Shown here: positions 1-10,899 of the stretch, one piece after another | Position numbering within the stretch: position 1 is the first letter of the stretch | How the letters are laid out: each line of letters opens with the position of its first letter | NCBI RefSeq assembly: GCF_020509005.1 | Contig: NC_063022.1 | Coordinates: 1,674,001-1,738,000, forward strand | Source: Fulvia fulva | Lineage: Eukaryota; Ascomycota; Dothideomycetes; Mycosphaerellales; Mycosphaerellaceae | Length of the DNA: 64,000 bases | Direction of reading: 5' to 3' | The notes under the pieces: model-generated | What the model was told of the DNA's origin: nothing | The model's database searches: none | The model's input: only the letters and a program-made list of their open reading frames with translations | Translations under genes and position numbers: made by a program

Positions 1-1299
1 TTTAAGGAAAAGCCTTGCCGCATTCTATACTATTATCGCGCTAATAGGGATCAGCTCGACTTTCTTAGTAAGCCTATTAGTAACGGTCATAATGTTGTTA
101 TAGACTATGCCGTTAAGAGTACTATCTAGGAGTCCGATAACGAAGTCGACTATAATGTGTTTCTAAGGCCGATCTAGAACAGGAAGTGGCTATAGTAATC
201 CTAGTAGCTAGGAGTATAGAGATTTTGTTATATAGTAGGTACGGCAATTCGCGATGTATCTACGTACGGATCTCGCTAATCTAGGCTAGTAGAATTCACG
301 TACTACGAGTTTATAAGTACGAGCTCGTCCTAGATAGCCTACTACTAGAGCGTTATAGTTTATCTTAATTATCCTAGTCTATAAGGCTTAGTCATTTAGT
401 ACCTATAAGCTCTAGCCGTTGTATTGATTTCGAATATATAGTAGGTCGCTATCTACTTTATAGTATGCTAGGTAAATCTTCGCTCTCTATAGGAGTATAG
501 GAGTGCGGTCTTTCTATAGGTCCTTAATCGCGGTCGTAAGCTCGTTATCGGTTACGTACGCCGTCGATATTCGATACTCGAGTTCGGCTTCCCGCTAACT
601 TTTACGCGTCGCCGGTTGTTTAGTAGGCGCATCTCGTTCTATAGGCATAAACTCTTTAGCTTTAGGGTTTAGCTATACTAGTTCCTCTTCTTCCGGCGCA
701 TCTTCTACTATTACCTATAGTAAGGCGATCTTAAGGAATCGCTTAGGAGGTAGTAATGTCTTATGCTAATACTAGTTCCGAGGGTCGTCTACCCCCTACG
801 GAAGGTCCTAGCTACGTCTCGTTAGGCTGTCTAGCTTTGTACCTTAAATTCCTAGACGGTATATTATCTTAAAGTTGAACTATAATAAGAACTTAGCCTA
901 ACGCGCTTATCGCCGATTTAGCTACTTTGTCTTTATAAAGTATTCTAGTTTCTTATAGTCGGTATAAATCTTGACTAGCTATAAGTCCTTATTATCTACC
1001 TCGTAGGCAAGCTCGGGTCTCTATTCCTTAGAAGCCTTGATAATAGCTAACAGTTCCTTATTATAGATTTTATAATTACACTCCTATAGACTCAACTTCT
1101 TCGAGTAGAAGGCTATAGGATGTAGTATACTATTCTCGTTATACTACGAAAGCACGCCGGCGTTTCTAAAATCTAAAGAATCTGTCTCTACTACTATTTC
1201 CCCACCTAGTACGTAATGTACGAGTATGCCGGCTTTGCTAAACGTAGCTTTCAAATTGTTAAAGGCTCGTTAGCAATCTAGTGACTATTAAATCCTTCT
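1..1299 (-). pseudogene. Decayed Ty3/Gypsy pol fragment (RNase H and integrase part)
   Basis: Read on the minus strand, about 820-1180 gives a recognisable Gypsy RNase H: an FYSKKLS-like segment, then a KELLAII-like segment, then a TDYKKLEYF-like segment and LNRR-stop-AR (normally LNRRQAR). Sequence towards position 1 corresponds to the connection and integrase region but is too decayed to place motifs. Stops are TAG/TAA of RIP type. The matching region of the neighbouring Gypsy-2 (about 8500-9000) is clearly related but not identical. The rest of this element (RT, protease, gag) should lie to the right, but LINE copy A starts at 1300 and Gypsy sequence after 7250 is a different copy. The fragment is therefore truncated. 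No intact gene product is expected. Confidence 0.75.
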
Positions 1300-1376
1300 G
1301 GTCGACGACGAGAATCACCTGTACGTGGTGTCGGCTACGAACCTCTCGTCTAGCTACGAGAGAGCCAAGTATTCTC
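1300..1376 (+). ncRNA. HDV-like self-cleaving ribozyme at the exact 5' end of the leader
   Basis: Number the nucleotide at 1300 as 1. P1 pairs nt 1-7 (GGUCGAC) with 31-37 (GUCGGCU), including the G1.U37 wobble typical of HDV. P2 pairs 11-16 (GAGAAU) with 72-77 (AUUCUC). P3 pairs 18-20 (ACC) with 28-30 (GGU). P1.1 can form from G22-C39 and U23-A38. P4 is a perfect 7-bp hairpin, 44-50 (CUCUCGU) with 57-63 (ACGAGAG). The J4/2 strand reads AGCCAAG, comparable to GGCUAAG of antigenomic HDV, giving C66 (position 1365) as candidate catalytic base. Cleavage would fall just before G1300, the first base shared by all four leader copies. Such ribozymes are known at the 5' ends of R2, Baggins and L1Tc elements. 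RIP has damaged P3, P1.1 and P2 in the other three copies. The fold was found by eye and not tested. Confidence 0.8.
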
Positions 1377-2377
1377 ACGCTGGAGCGTCGTGGGCGCGAC
1401 GGGCGCGTAGCGTAGGCGAAGCCGCGGCGAACAGAGGACTACTAGCAAACCGGGTATGAAAACCATCCGACGAGCGTGTACTCGTGTCGGGAGCGAGTCC
1501 CTCTTCTTTCTACGTGTAAGAAGGGCGCGGAACCGTGGCCTATACGCTCGACAGGACACCTCTGGTATGAGTGCAGAATTTTCACCTCCGGAGACCGCAA
1601 ACCGAGCGGGCTAAGCGACGAACATTGGACGAGCGGACTACAGAACAACAACTGAGCGGACTATGCAACGGCGTCGAGCGGACTACGAAACAATCTGGTG
1701 TTTGCCAGCGGGCAATGCGGTGGGTAGGTGGACACGCGACGAAGCCTATAAGGGCCTGTTAAACACCCGGTATAGGAACGAGGGTTTTGCCTAAGGCACT
1801 GCCTGTCCCGCTACACAACGCACCTAGTCTGACATAGTAGATTGCGACGAGGAAAAGACGATAGCCTAAGCAAGGAAAAGACGGCTGTTAGGACGGGAAA
1901 AAGACGTACAATGCAAGTGGATTAGTTCTGTGATCGGGGAGGATCGAGGGCAGGGTGATAAGGAACTTCATATTGGTTAGTAGGTGGAAACGCAAGGAGT
2001 ACGCTGCCCGGCGTGGTGTGTGCCCCGAGCAAACCTGCGAGGCATGGACGGCCGCTTTCTAGAGATAGGCTGCGGTAACGCGAAGGGCGTCAAAACCTGG
2101 GGCGTGGTGTACACTGGCAGCGACGGCTGACACTGTCTGTACAGCCCGAGAGGACGGATGCGCATGTCGGTCAATAGAGAGCACTAAAGGGCTTAGGCCT
2201 ATGGAGGTGGATATTGGCTTAAGGAGCAAATAGGGAGGGAGGGCGTAGAGGGAAGCTTTTGCTCCGGGCTAACCTCTCGAAACGAGGCTACACGGTGGTG
2301 CTAGATGAGTGGGAAAGCGCGGTTAAGACTTGTCACCTTATCTCGTAGCTAGCTTGCTAAATACGATTCCTTCCTTG
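1300..2377 (+). other. Leader module, copy A (WEIRD-like non-coding 5' unit)
   Basis: This block begins GGTCGAC and ends in a CCTTCCTTG motif. It occurs four times in the window: here, 28819-29896, 35094-36170, and inverted at 26836-27912, always 1,077-1,078 nt long. What follows its 3' end differs in each copy (LINE-1 at the equivalents of 2378, 3039 and about 2552, and LINE-2), so it is a separate unit rather than the native 5' UTR of one LINE. It has no credible long ORF: the short frames are on both strands and are not conserved as coding. Its first 77 nt fold as an HDV-like ribozyme. It resembles the WEIRD part of Magnaporthe MINE elements in size and arrangement; sequence homology was not tested. 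Confidence 0.8.
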
Positions 2378-2496
2378 CCCTAGGACTAAGGGAGTTCTAC
2401 CTCATTCAATCTGGACAGCTTGAAGCTCTCTTCACCCTGTTTCTTCAGCTCCAAACGCCGCGGAGGTGCCTAGCTACATTAGGCAACTCCTAGGCA
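2378..2496 (+). other. LINE-1 5' untranslated region between leader and ORF1
   Basis: This short stretch is shared with copy B, whose LINE-1 homology begins at about 21866 with no leader. It is therefore probably the true LINE-1 5' end. Copy B carries an extra 200 bp here, between two ACCCTAT repeats. The stretch is absent from copies C and E, which join the leader further inside ORF1. Confidence 0.6.
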
Positions 2497-3774
2497 ATGG
2501 CAGCCCAGGCTACGGCACTAACGGCGCCTACGGCCCTATAGGCGAAGCCCCCCCAAGACAACTGGCAGCAACTTATAGAGGACGCAAAAAGCATGGAAAC
2601 TAACGATCAGCTCCCTTACCGGTCTCTACAGGTAATGATCACTCAGCTACGCACGGCGCTTGTACTGTCGTATCACCGAGGGCAACAAGAAATGAGGACG
2701 ACGTCCTAGGCGATTAGCAAGGCCACCCGGAATCAACACCCCTATAGCTAGGCATCGGTCGCGGCATCGATACCAGGCCCCCGCCCAACGCACGATGCAG
2801 TTACGATCCGCATTGCAGCAAAGGAAGACCAGGCCGAAGTTGCGAAGCTATCGAACAAGGAGCTCGCCTAACGAATCAACTAACTAGGGGTGGTCGCAGT
2901 GAACCAACAGTCCAACGGCACTCTACAGATCTATACTAGCTCTGCTACTGCTAGGAGGCACCTAGAGGCACAGCCACAGTGGGCATCTAAGGTTGCGGCA
3001 TTAGCGAAGGTCTTAACGAAACAATTCACGATCCTAGTCCACGACATGCCTAAGGAGTTTGACCCAACCAACCAGGGTCACCTACGCGCTCTCCAAGAGG
3101 ACAACCCGGTCACTCTTAACTCTCCAATCCAGAAGGCGACTTGGCTCCATAGGAAATGGCCAGAAGGCAAGAAGGCCTCGGCGCTAATAGTATGGCTACA
3201 AGACGCGAAAGCGGCGGATCTAGCGATAGAACAAGGCCTGGTCTGGCAATACAGCCTCAAGACAGTAGAAAAGCACTCCTCATCCTTTCGTGTCCTCCAA
3301 TGCTTCAAATGCCAACAGTATGGACACCAAACCTACACGTGCACAAACAAGCAGGCCTGCTCGAACTGTGTAGGAGACCATATGTCTAGGGACTGTACAT
3401 CGACTACGAGACGGTGCGCGAACTGTCCGGGGCACCACCCATCGTATAGTGCGGAATGCCCATAGCGGAAACTAGCGAAAAACAAGGCAATCACAAACAG
3501 AACCGTCGCCCCAAGATTCTACGGCGACCGTGAGGCTAGCCCACACCGGAACCAACTAGCGGCGGTCGGGCACAAGCGCCCTAGGGCCGAGAACGATGTA
3601 AAGGATGCGCAGCCTAGGGCGTACGGGAGGCCACGTGCTCTGCTAGCTGCGGCGAGGGAATCTAACCAGGCCCGGCTCCCCTTTAGTACACAGCCGATAG
3701 GCGTAGACCAGGACGCACAGGGCAGTAGGACACAGGACGATACAGAGGAAATGATTGTCGATGCCGATGACTAG
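2497..3774 (+). pseudogene. LINE-1 ORF1 (gag-like nucleic-acid-binding protein), RIP-broken
   Basis: The frame runs from ATG 2497 to TAG 3772-3774, 425 codons. It is interrupted by in-frame stops at 2539, 2707, 2749, 2869, 2881 and 3463, all TAG or TAA. The stop at 3463 is CAG in copy C, which shows directly that it is a C-to-T change and that the product ran past it. The middle part looks like a Tad1-type ORF1 RNA-binding region. Three CCHC zinc knuckles lie at about residues 269-322, the first starting CFKCQQYGH, then CSNC..H..DC and CANC..H..EC. The C-terminal quarter is Arg/Gln-rich and ends in an acidic tail. The family role is RNA binding and RNP formation. The last 8 nt overlap the ORF2 start in the string ATGACTAG, which suggests termination-reinitiation. 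The uninterrupted part is 2890-3465. Confidence 0.85.
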
Positions 3775-6700
3775 CCTCGACACGCTTAGCATCATCCAGT
3801 ATAACGTCAACCATAGCAAGGATATAGTCCAGAACCATTTCCTACACGAGGCGGACCCGCGCGTCCACCACGTCCTTGCAATCCAGGAGCCATGGATTAA
3901 CCCGCACCATAAGAGACCAACGACCTGCAAGTCACCAGGCTACACGACATGCCTACGAGGCGACGGCAGACCCCGCACGTGCTTCTATGTCAGCAAGGAC
4001 ATACTAGAATCCGACTGGGAGGTAGTGTACTACGCAGACGAAGAAGGCGGGGGCGATATTACCTCCCTCCACGTGGGTAGCACCTGGATACACAACCTAT
4101 ACATGCAACCGCCAGCCTCGAGGTCTAGCCGCGACCTAGGGGTCTGCAGACACCTAGACAGTGCGCTCAAGAGACAAGGGTGCCACATCGTAGTAGGAGA
4201 CTTCAACATACACCACCCTTCCTAGGAAAGCCTTATGCAGCCGCACCCTATAGCCGACGAAGTACTCGACTTGATGGCGAGCAACGCAATTGCCCTCAAT
4301 ACCCCGAAGGACCTGGGCACCTGGAAGAGAGGGGGACTCCAAGGCACGATCGACCTCTCCTGGATCTCAGATAGCTACTACCACACGGTAACCTACTGTG
4401 GGATCGAACATGAACTCGAGGCGTCGTCAGACCACATGCCAGTCAGGACCTCTATTGCGACACAGATACAACGCACACCAGCGAGAACCCCTAAGCCAAA
4501 CTGGGGAAAGGCCCACTGGGCCAACATCTAGGCGTACCTCGATGACTCCAAGAGGCTAGTCCAGATCGCGCAGCAGCAATACAACAGTAAAGACGAGATA
4601 GACGAAGCAGTCCAGGGGTTGACAGACGAAATAAGAAAAGCGACCTCACTTCACGTTCCGCTTGCCTAACCAACGACATGGTCCAAACCATACTGGACGC
4701 CGGAGTGCACTGCGGTAGTAAGAGAAGCAAGGAGAGCCCGCCGGGTGTGGACGAGCAGCCATAGCGAGGAGGCCTGGAACGTATACAGGGAGGCATGCCA
4801 ACAGAAGAAAGCCATAATACGGAGGGAGAAAGCAGTCGGCTGGAGGGCCACAGTGGAAGAAATCGCCGGCAAGCCAGAGAGGATGTGGAAGCTAGCGAAA
4901 TGGGCCCGACAGGACCCTACACAGGGCCCCTCCTTCTCTATCCCAGCGCTACAATCGCCTAGTGGCCCGGTTAGCGACCCCGAGGCCAAGGCGCGTCTAC
5001 TGGCTAGCAAGTTCTTCCCACCCCCAGTCGAGGCTGATCTAAGCGACATAAACAGCTCTACTCCCCTAGCCCCTAGCATCGCGGTCCAACAGGAGGTGTC
5101 CGAGGGAGAAGTTACCGCTGTGCTGAGGAAGTTGCCGGCGAAGAAAGCCCCGGGGCCGGATGGGATCCCAAACGAGCTACTAAAGAAGTGTAGAGATCAA
5201 CTAGCCCCAGCAGTTGCAGCGATCTTCAACGCCTGCCTACAGACCGGATACCACCCGATAGCTTTTAAACAATCGACGACAGTGGTCCTACGCAAGCCGC
5301 AGAAGGAAGACTATACGCAGGTGAAGTCGTACCGCCCAATTGCGCTCCTTAACACTCTTGGGAAGGCGCTTGAGAAGCTGGTTGCAACGAGACTCTCCGA
5401 GGCGGCAGAGGAACACTCCCTACTCCCGGACACCCAGATGGGTGCGCGCCCACAGCGATCGACGCTATCCGCGATGGAACTTATCACCTCTCAGGTAAAG
5501 GCCATCTGGTATAAGAATAGGGACAAGGTGGCTTCCTTACTTAGCCTAGACATATCGGGAGCCTTCGACTACGTGTCACACCCGCGGCTTCTCTACATCC
5601 TAAGGTCGAAAGGACTCCCTGAGTGGCTTGTCAACTTCGTACGGTCCTACCTCCAAAACCGCAGTACGTCGATCCTGGTCGGCCAGTACAGAAGCCCATT
5701 TCAAGCAGTCCACACTGGAATCCCGCAAGGCTCAACGCTAGCACCTATTCTGTTCCTCTTCTTTATGGCGACGCTGCTCCCAGCCCTAGAATCCCAGAAC
5801 ACCGCTGCGAGCGGCTTCGTAGACGACACAAACATCCTAGCGTGGTCTTCCTCGACTGAGGAGAACTGTAGGCTACTAGAAGAGAAGCACAAGATCTGCG
5901 AGGACTGGGCTAGGAGGCACGGGGCTCGGTTTGCCCCAGAAAAGTACAATCTGATACACTTTACGCGCCGGCCACGGTTCCACAATATGCAAGCTTCTAT
6001 CCAGATACAGGGGCACACGACTAACCCGGCAAATCAGCTCAGGATCCTCGGACTATAGGTGGACCCGGCGCTACGGTGGAGGAAGCACGTACAGGCAATA
6101 TTACGGAAAGCTGAACAGAATATGGCATCATGCCAGAGGCTCACTGCGTCCACATGGGGGGCGGACTTCCGGCAGTCACGACTTCTATATACGGCTATTG
6201 TACGGCCAGTCCTTACCTATGGCAGCCAAGTGTGGTCCTTAGGCGAGAGGGCCTGCCCATCGAAGGGACTCGTCGCGCCGCTAGCGAAGATCCAAAACCA
6301 ATGCCTAAGGAAGGTCACCGGGGCATAGAAGTCGACACCAACGAGGATGCTTGAGCACGAGACCGCTATACCGCCGATCGACCTATACATCCAGGGACTA
6401 CGGACCTCCTACATAGGCAAGTCGGCACAGTACCCAGTACAGAAGGTCATCGCCAGTGCAGTCGCAAGGGCCCGCGAATCAGTACCAGCGCACAAGGGCA
6501 TTCGACCCGGAAACGACCCGAACTACCGGGCAAGGGACGAACAGCTAGCAACACAATGGGAAGGTGAGAAATCGTTTGTAGAGCAACTATGGAAAGAGAG
6601 GTGGAACAACCAGGTTGTAGGGCATAGTGGACGCCCTCAGCCAGCGGGACAACCTAAGGAATGGTCAGCTACAAAATCCGCGGTCAAGCACCCCCCGAAG

Positions 6701-7078
6701 CTCATCCACTACCGCCTTACGAGGGCACAGAGTAGCATAGCAACCCAACTGCGAAGCGAACACATCGGCCTCCAGGGGTACCTATCATGGAGGAAGGTTC
6801 CAGGATACACGAATACTAGCTGCCCCTGCGGCTATCGCTCCCAGAACGTACGGCACGCACTCCTCGTCTGTCCGAGGTGGTCGCTAGGAAGGGGGGAGTG
6901 GATGGCAAAGGCGAGGAACCGGACGATTGGGGCACTTCTTAACAACGCTGAAGACCTACGGCGCATTACGAACTGGATACTAGAGAAGGGCTGGCTAGAA
7001 CAGTACCGCCTAGTAGGAGCAGTGCAGGAAGAGAGGACACGACGCAGCGCGACGAGACCGGCTAGGAGCGGGGGCTAA
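3767..7078 (+). pseudogene. LINE-1 ORF2: endonuclease-reverse transcriptase, RIP-broken
   Basis: One frame of 1,103 codons has stops at 4223, 4529, 4667, 6056 and 6326. The N-terminal AP-type endonuclease shows QYNVN near residue 12, IQEPW near 40, VVGDFN near 143 and SSDHMPV near 219. The RT follows: SYRPIALLN near 519, SLDISGAFD near 595, GIPQGSTLAP near 651 and the catalytic box FVDD near 685. The C-terminus carries a CCHC motif, CPCGY...H....C, at about 1,019-1,036. I find no RNase H domain between RT and this finger. The stop at 6326 (TAG) is TAT (Tyr) in copies B and C, a T-to-G change that RIP cannot make. Length is identical to copy C (3,312 nt), so no indels separate them. The protein would perform target-primed reverse transcription. 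The start at 3767 is chosen for the ATGACTAG overlap; an ATG at 3761 is also in frame. Confidence 0.9.
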
Positions 7079-7249
7079 CGGGGTAGTGACATGGACTACG
7101 TACGTTCAGAGGGAAAGCTAATCTAGACAAGGAGTAGTCGGGGGCGGGAAGGGTTTTCACCTATTCGGGTTTCCCTTTGTACATAACAATAGATATATAC
7201 CTGCATAGGCCGGATAGGGTCCTAGAACAGGGGAATGACAAATCTATCT
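7079..7249 (+). repeat. LINE-1 3' UTR and (TCTA)n tail
   Basis: About 150 nt of non-coding sequence follows the ORF2 stop and ends in a short TCTA tandem tail, shared almost base for base with copy C (33937 to about 34109). In this family the tail takes the place of poly(A), as in several fungal and insect LINEs. Confidence 0.75.
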
Positions 7250-10200
7250 ATCTATTAGTATATTTAGCTTACCATACTTATACTATTACTATAGAGTCTC
7301 GTAGCTTATACCTAAGGTCTATTATACGTTATATAAATATATTTATAGACTCTACGTCTAATCGCTATTTATACGGAAGTAGTTATATAGGGAGATTAAG
7401 TTTAGTATCTATATAACGTAGGTTCTTACTAATGTTCGCTATAAAAGGACTTACGCTAGTCGTTTCGGAGACGTAGTCGTTTATAGTGAACTCTATAAGT
7501 AGGAGCTTATCTAGCTAGTTATCCTAAGCGTAACTAGTAAACGTACGTAGGTACTATTCTATTATCTTATTAGTATTCTCGCTTTGACTATTAGTCTTAG
7601 GGTAATAGCCGGTTAAGATCTTACGGTTAATTTATAGCGACTCGTAGAGGCGTCCCTAGAAGGCTAATACCTATTAAGGACCACGATCCGACGTAATTGT
7701 CTTTAGTAGACTATGTCGGGAGAAGATATACTTTACGTAGATATATACGATATACTCCGCTATCATTTCTAATACTAGGATATAATGCCGCTCCTTACCT
7801 AAACGGTCTATAACTATAAGTACGTTCTTATAGTACTAACTATCTACCGTGTACTTGGCCCTTAGTAGTTCGATAACGAAGTTTAAGGTAACGTCGTCCT
7901 ACGTATCGAATAGGACTAGTAGTAGAGTAAGTAGTCTATATTAAGGCTCATTAATACTACGGCTATTACGGTATATACGGTATGCTCGTACGAAAGATCT
8001 AATAAACCGTATTATTCGTAGCTATATATAGTAACGTAATACTAACCGGCTCGTAGTTATCTTACCGGCGTGTCCTATAGTAGGTATATCGTAGAAGGCC
8101 TTAACGATACGTATACGTATAGTATTTTCCTTATCTTTGGTAGGTAGGATAAAGAGACTATAACCGCTATATCTGTTCTTAATATAGATTATCCTATCGA
8201 CTAGTATCGCGTACTTATCGTTAATCTTATTCTTTCGTAGTAGTTTAATAGGTTCGCCTACTACTAACTAGGTCGTAGCTTCGATTATATCGTCCTGTTC
8301 GTATAGCTTACTAATGTCGGCTAATAGCGCTTCGTCTATTACTACTCCTTCGACTTCGGATACGCTTAGCCGTAGGATTTAGCTAGCGCTAATAGATAAG
8401 AAGTGTTCTAGTTTAAGTAGTATACGATCCTACTATACGTACCGCGGATCTGATTTGTTATATAGAATCGCGTCCTATAAACGTCTAGTAAGGCTGTCTA
8501 GTTTAGCTCCTTAAACACCTAGACGATATATAATCTTAAAGAAGAATTATAAGAGGAACTCGGCCTATCTTACTTATCGTCTATTTAGTTACTTAGAAGT
8601 TATAAAGTATTCGAGGTTCTTATAGTCGCTATATACTAGTACTAGGTGGCCGCTTAGATTAGTAAAGTTCTTAAAGTCTAGTTCGTCGATATTACTAGCT
8701 ATAAGTTCGGGCTTCTACTCTTTAAATACTTTAACAATAGCAAGTAGTTCCTTAATATAAATGTCGTAATTATACTCCTACGGGCTCATCTTCTTAGATA
8801 GGTATACGATTGGCCTTAGAATGTTGTCCTTATCGTATTACAATAGGACCGTAGCCGTAATAAAGTCACTCGTATCCGTTTTAAGTACTATTCTACGTCC
8901 TAGGACAAACATTGCTAATATCGTACCTTTAGTATCGGTAAAAGCTTACTTTAGTCCGTCGAATGCCTTCTAACATTCCTCTGTCTATTACTAAGGGCAG
9001 TCCTTCTTAGTCAGCTTTACTATAGGTAATACTATCTTACTATAGTCCTTAATAAAGCGCCGATAGAACCCGGAGAACCTATTAAACGTAAGGACATCTT
9101 TTACGTTTACTAGTGTTCCCTATTCCCTTATAGCTTATACCTTAGCTAGGTCTTTTAAGACTCCGTCCTTACCGATAATAAGGCCTAGGTATTTAGTAGA
9201 TTAGGTATAAAACTTATATTTAGTAATGTCGAGTTATAGGCCGGCTTTACTACATTTACGATATACCTTCTTAATATACTCTATATGCTCCTTAAGAGTG
9301 CCGCTAAAGATGAGTATATTATCTAGGTATGCCGACGTAAAGTCGTTAAGGAACTCTCGTAGTATATTGTTAATATAAGACTTGAAAGTACTAGGGCCAT
9401 TACATAACCCGAATAGTATTACTAGGTATTCAAACTGTCTATATCGTATTATAAATACGGTCAGCTATTCGGAGCCCTCTACTATTCTAATACGATTGAA
9501 AGCGGTAATGACATCTAGCTTATTAAAGTACTTCTTACTAGTAATACGATTGAGTATGTCTTATATTAAGGGTATAGGATACCTAGACTTGATCGTACGT
9601 TCGTCAACTTATCTATAGTCAATATAGACTCTTAATCCACCTCCTAGTTTCTTAATAATAAGCACGGGTAATAAAGTATCTACTCTGCCTTCGTATCTAC
9701 GAATACCCTTTTAGGCTAACTACTCTTAGACCTAGTACGCGATGACTTCATCCTCCTAGTTTAATATCCGGTAGGGCCTACTAAAAGGCGGTATAGTTCC
9801 TAGCTTTAGCTTAATCTCGTAGTTAATACTAGGCCTATATAGTAGAAGCTCCTTCGTATCGTATTTAGAGAAGCAATATACGAATTCGTGATATATAGGG
9901 AGAAGGTAGTCCTTTAGATCGATAGTCTCCTCCTTCTTACGTATAAATTTGTCTATATCGGCTTATATATACATCTTGTAGGTAGAGAGAGTCGGACTAA
10001 CGCGTTACGCTACTAGTACGAACGCCGCTATACGTATATCAAGTCGCTCGATAGTCTTGTTATTAGAAAGCATCCTATAGCCGGTATTAGGCGAGTATGT
10101 CGCTATATTACGTATATTACGGGCGCTTATAGCGTAGGTAGTAGGTAGGTCTATAGCACGTATATCGCTAGGTTACTATAGCTCGTTCTTATTAAAGATA

Positions 10201-10650
10201 AACATTATATATGCCTCTACTCCTTTCCGCCTTACTATCTTCTTAATTGCCTCCGCGCTAACTTCCTAGATATCGACATCCGGTAGTATCGGCGTAGCTA
10301 GTTCTTTTCGAATAATAGTTTAGCGGTTCGCGGGCGTTCCTTTATAATTATATTAGAGGTTATAGTCTAGACAAAATCTCTATTGTCGTCTTCTTCGACA
10401 GTAGCTTAATACGCTAGTCGGGTCTTTAGGGTAGGTTCGAAGGTCTACTTAGTAATTACCGGTTCCTACTTATCGTTAATACTCTATACCTAGACTGGCT
10501 CGCTATCCTATAGGCAATACTCCTTATAGTACTCCGAGTCGAGGGTTATAGTACCTAACGTAAAGTAGATACCTAGCTAGTACGATATTATACTCTAGAT
10601 ATATAACCTAGAAGGTTCTAGTCTCCTTATAACTATTGCTAAGTATAAGT
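7250..10650 (-). pseudogene. Gypsy-2 pol (protease, RT, RNase H, integrase), heavily RIPed
   Basis: The minus-strand order from right to left is protease region (about 10300-10600), RT, RNase H, integrase. RT is clear near 9250-9500: an LFGLCNGPSTF-like segment and the catalytic box read as YLDN, where YxDD has lost its last Asp through a TTGAT-to-TTAAT type change. RNase H lies at about 8550-9000 with SKKMSP, KELLAIVK and LEYF segments. The integrase zinc region is at about 7950-8110 with a GHAGK-like motif, and its two expected Cys read as Tyr (TGY to TAY). The 3' end and LTR should lie in 7250-7450, but I cannot delimit the LTR. Ordered pol domains with RT before integrase make this Ty3/Gypsy rather than Copia. 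Confidence 0.8.
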
Positions 10651-10899
10651 TCTAGACTTATACGGTATTCTATTATTTCCGCGGCTATCGAGCCGTTTAC
10701 TAACCTAAGGGCTAGTAGGTTATTAAGCTTAATCAAGGGCAGATTGTGTTTTTACGTATAGGAGAAGTCGATATACTTAGAATTAGTACTGTTATTAAGA
10801 AAAGTAGATGCATTTTGCCTATTAGCTATCCCTAGTATTACGAGGTATAAGCCGATAATAGGGTTATATTCTATTTCTACTATCCTAAGAATATATAAC

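Larger units (their letters stand above)
1300..7249 (+). mobile_element. LINE-1 copy A: non-LTR retrotransposon (Tad1/MGL-like) with 5' chimeric leader
   Basis: This is the best preserved LINE of the window. In order it has a 1,078-nt leader (1300-2377), a short 5' region, ORF1 (2497-3774), ORF2 (3767-7078), a 3' UTR and a (TCTA)n tail near 7230-7249. Two ORFs, CCHC knuckles in ORF1, an apurinic-type endonuclease plus RT in ORF2 and a short repeat tail instead of LTRs identify a LINE. RIP is light: ORF1 has six premature stops and ORF2 five, almost all TAG/TAA. I see no convincing target-site duplication: the left flank is Gypsy-1 and the right flank is unrelated sequence near the end of Gypsy-2, so one flank may have been rearranged. 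Copies B, C and E are further members of the family. Confidence 0.9.

Noticed and set aside
1350..2174. Short open frames on both strands within the leader
   Set aside because: All under 70 codons, overlapping, and disrupted in the other leader copies. No coding signature.
1290..7265. Target-site duplication for LINE-1 copy A
   Set aside because: The flanks before 1300 and after 7249 share no convincing repeat; the insertion edge is probably rearranged.
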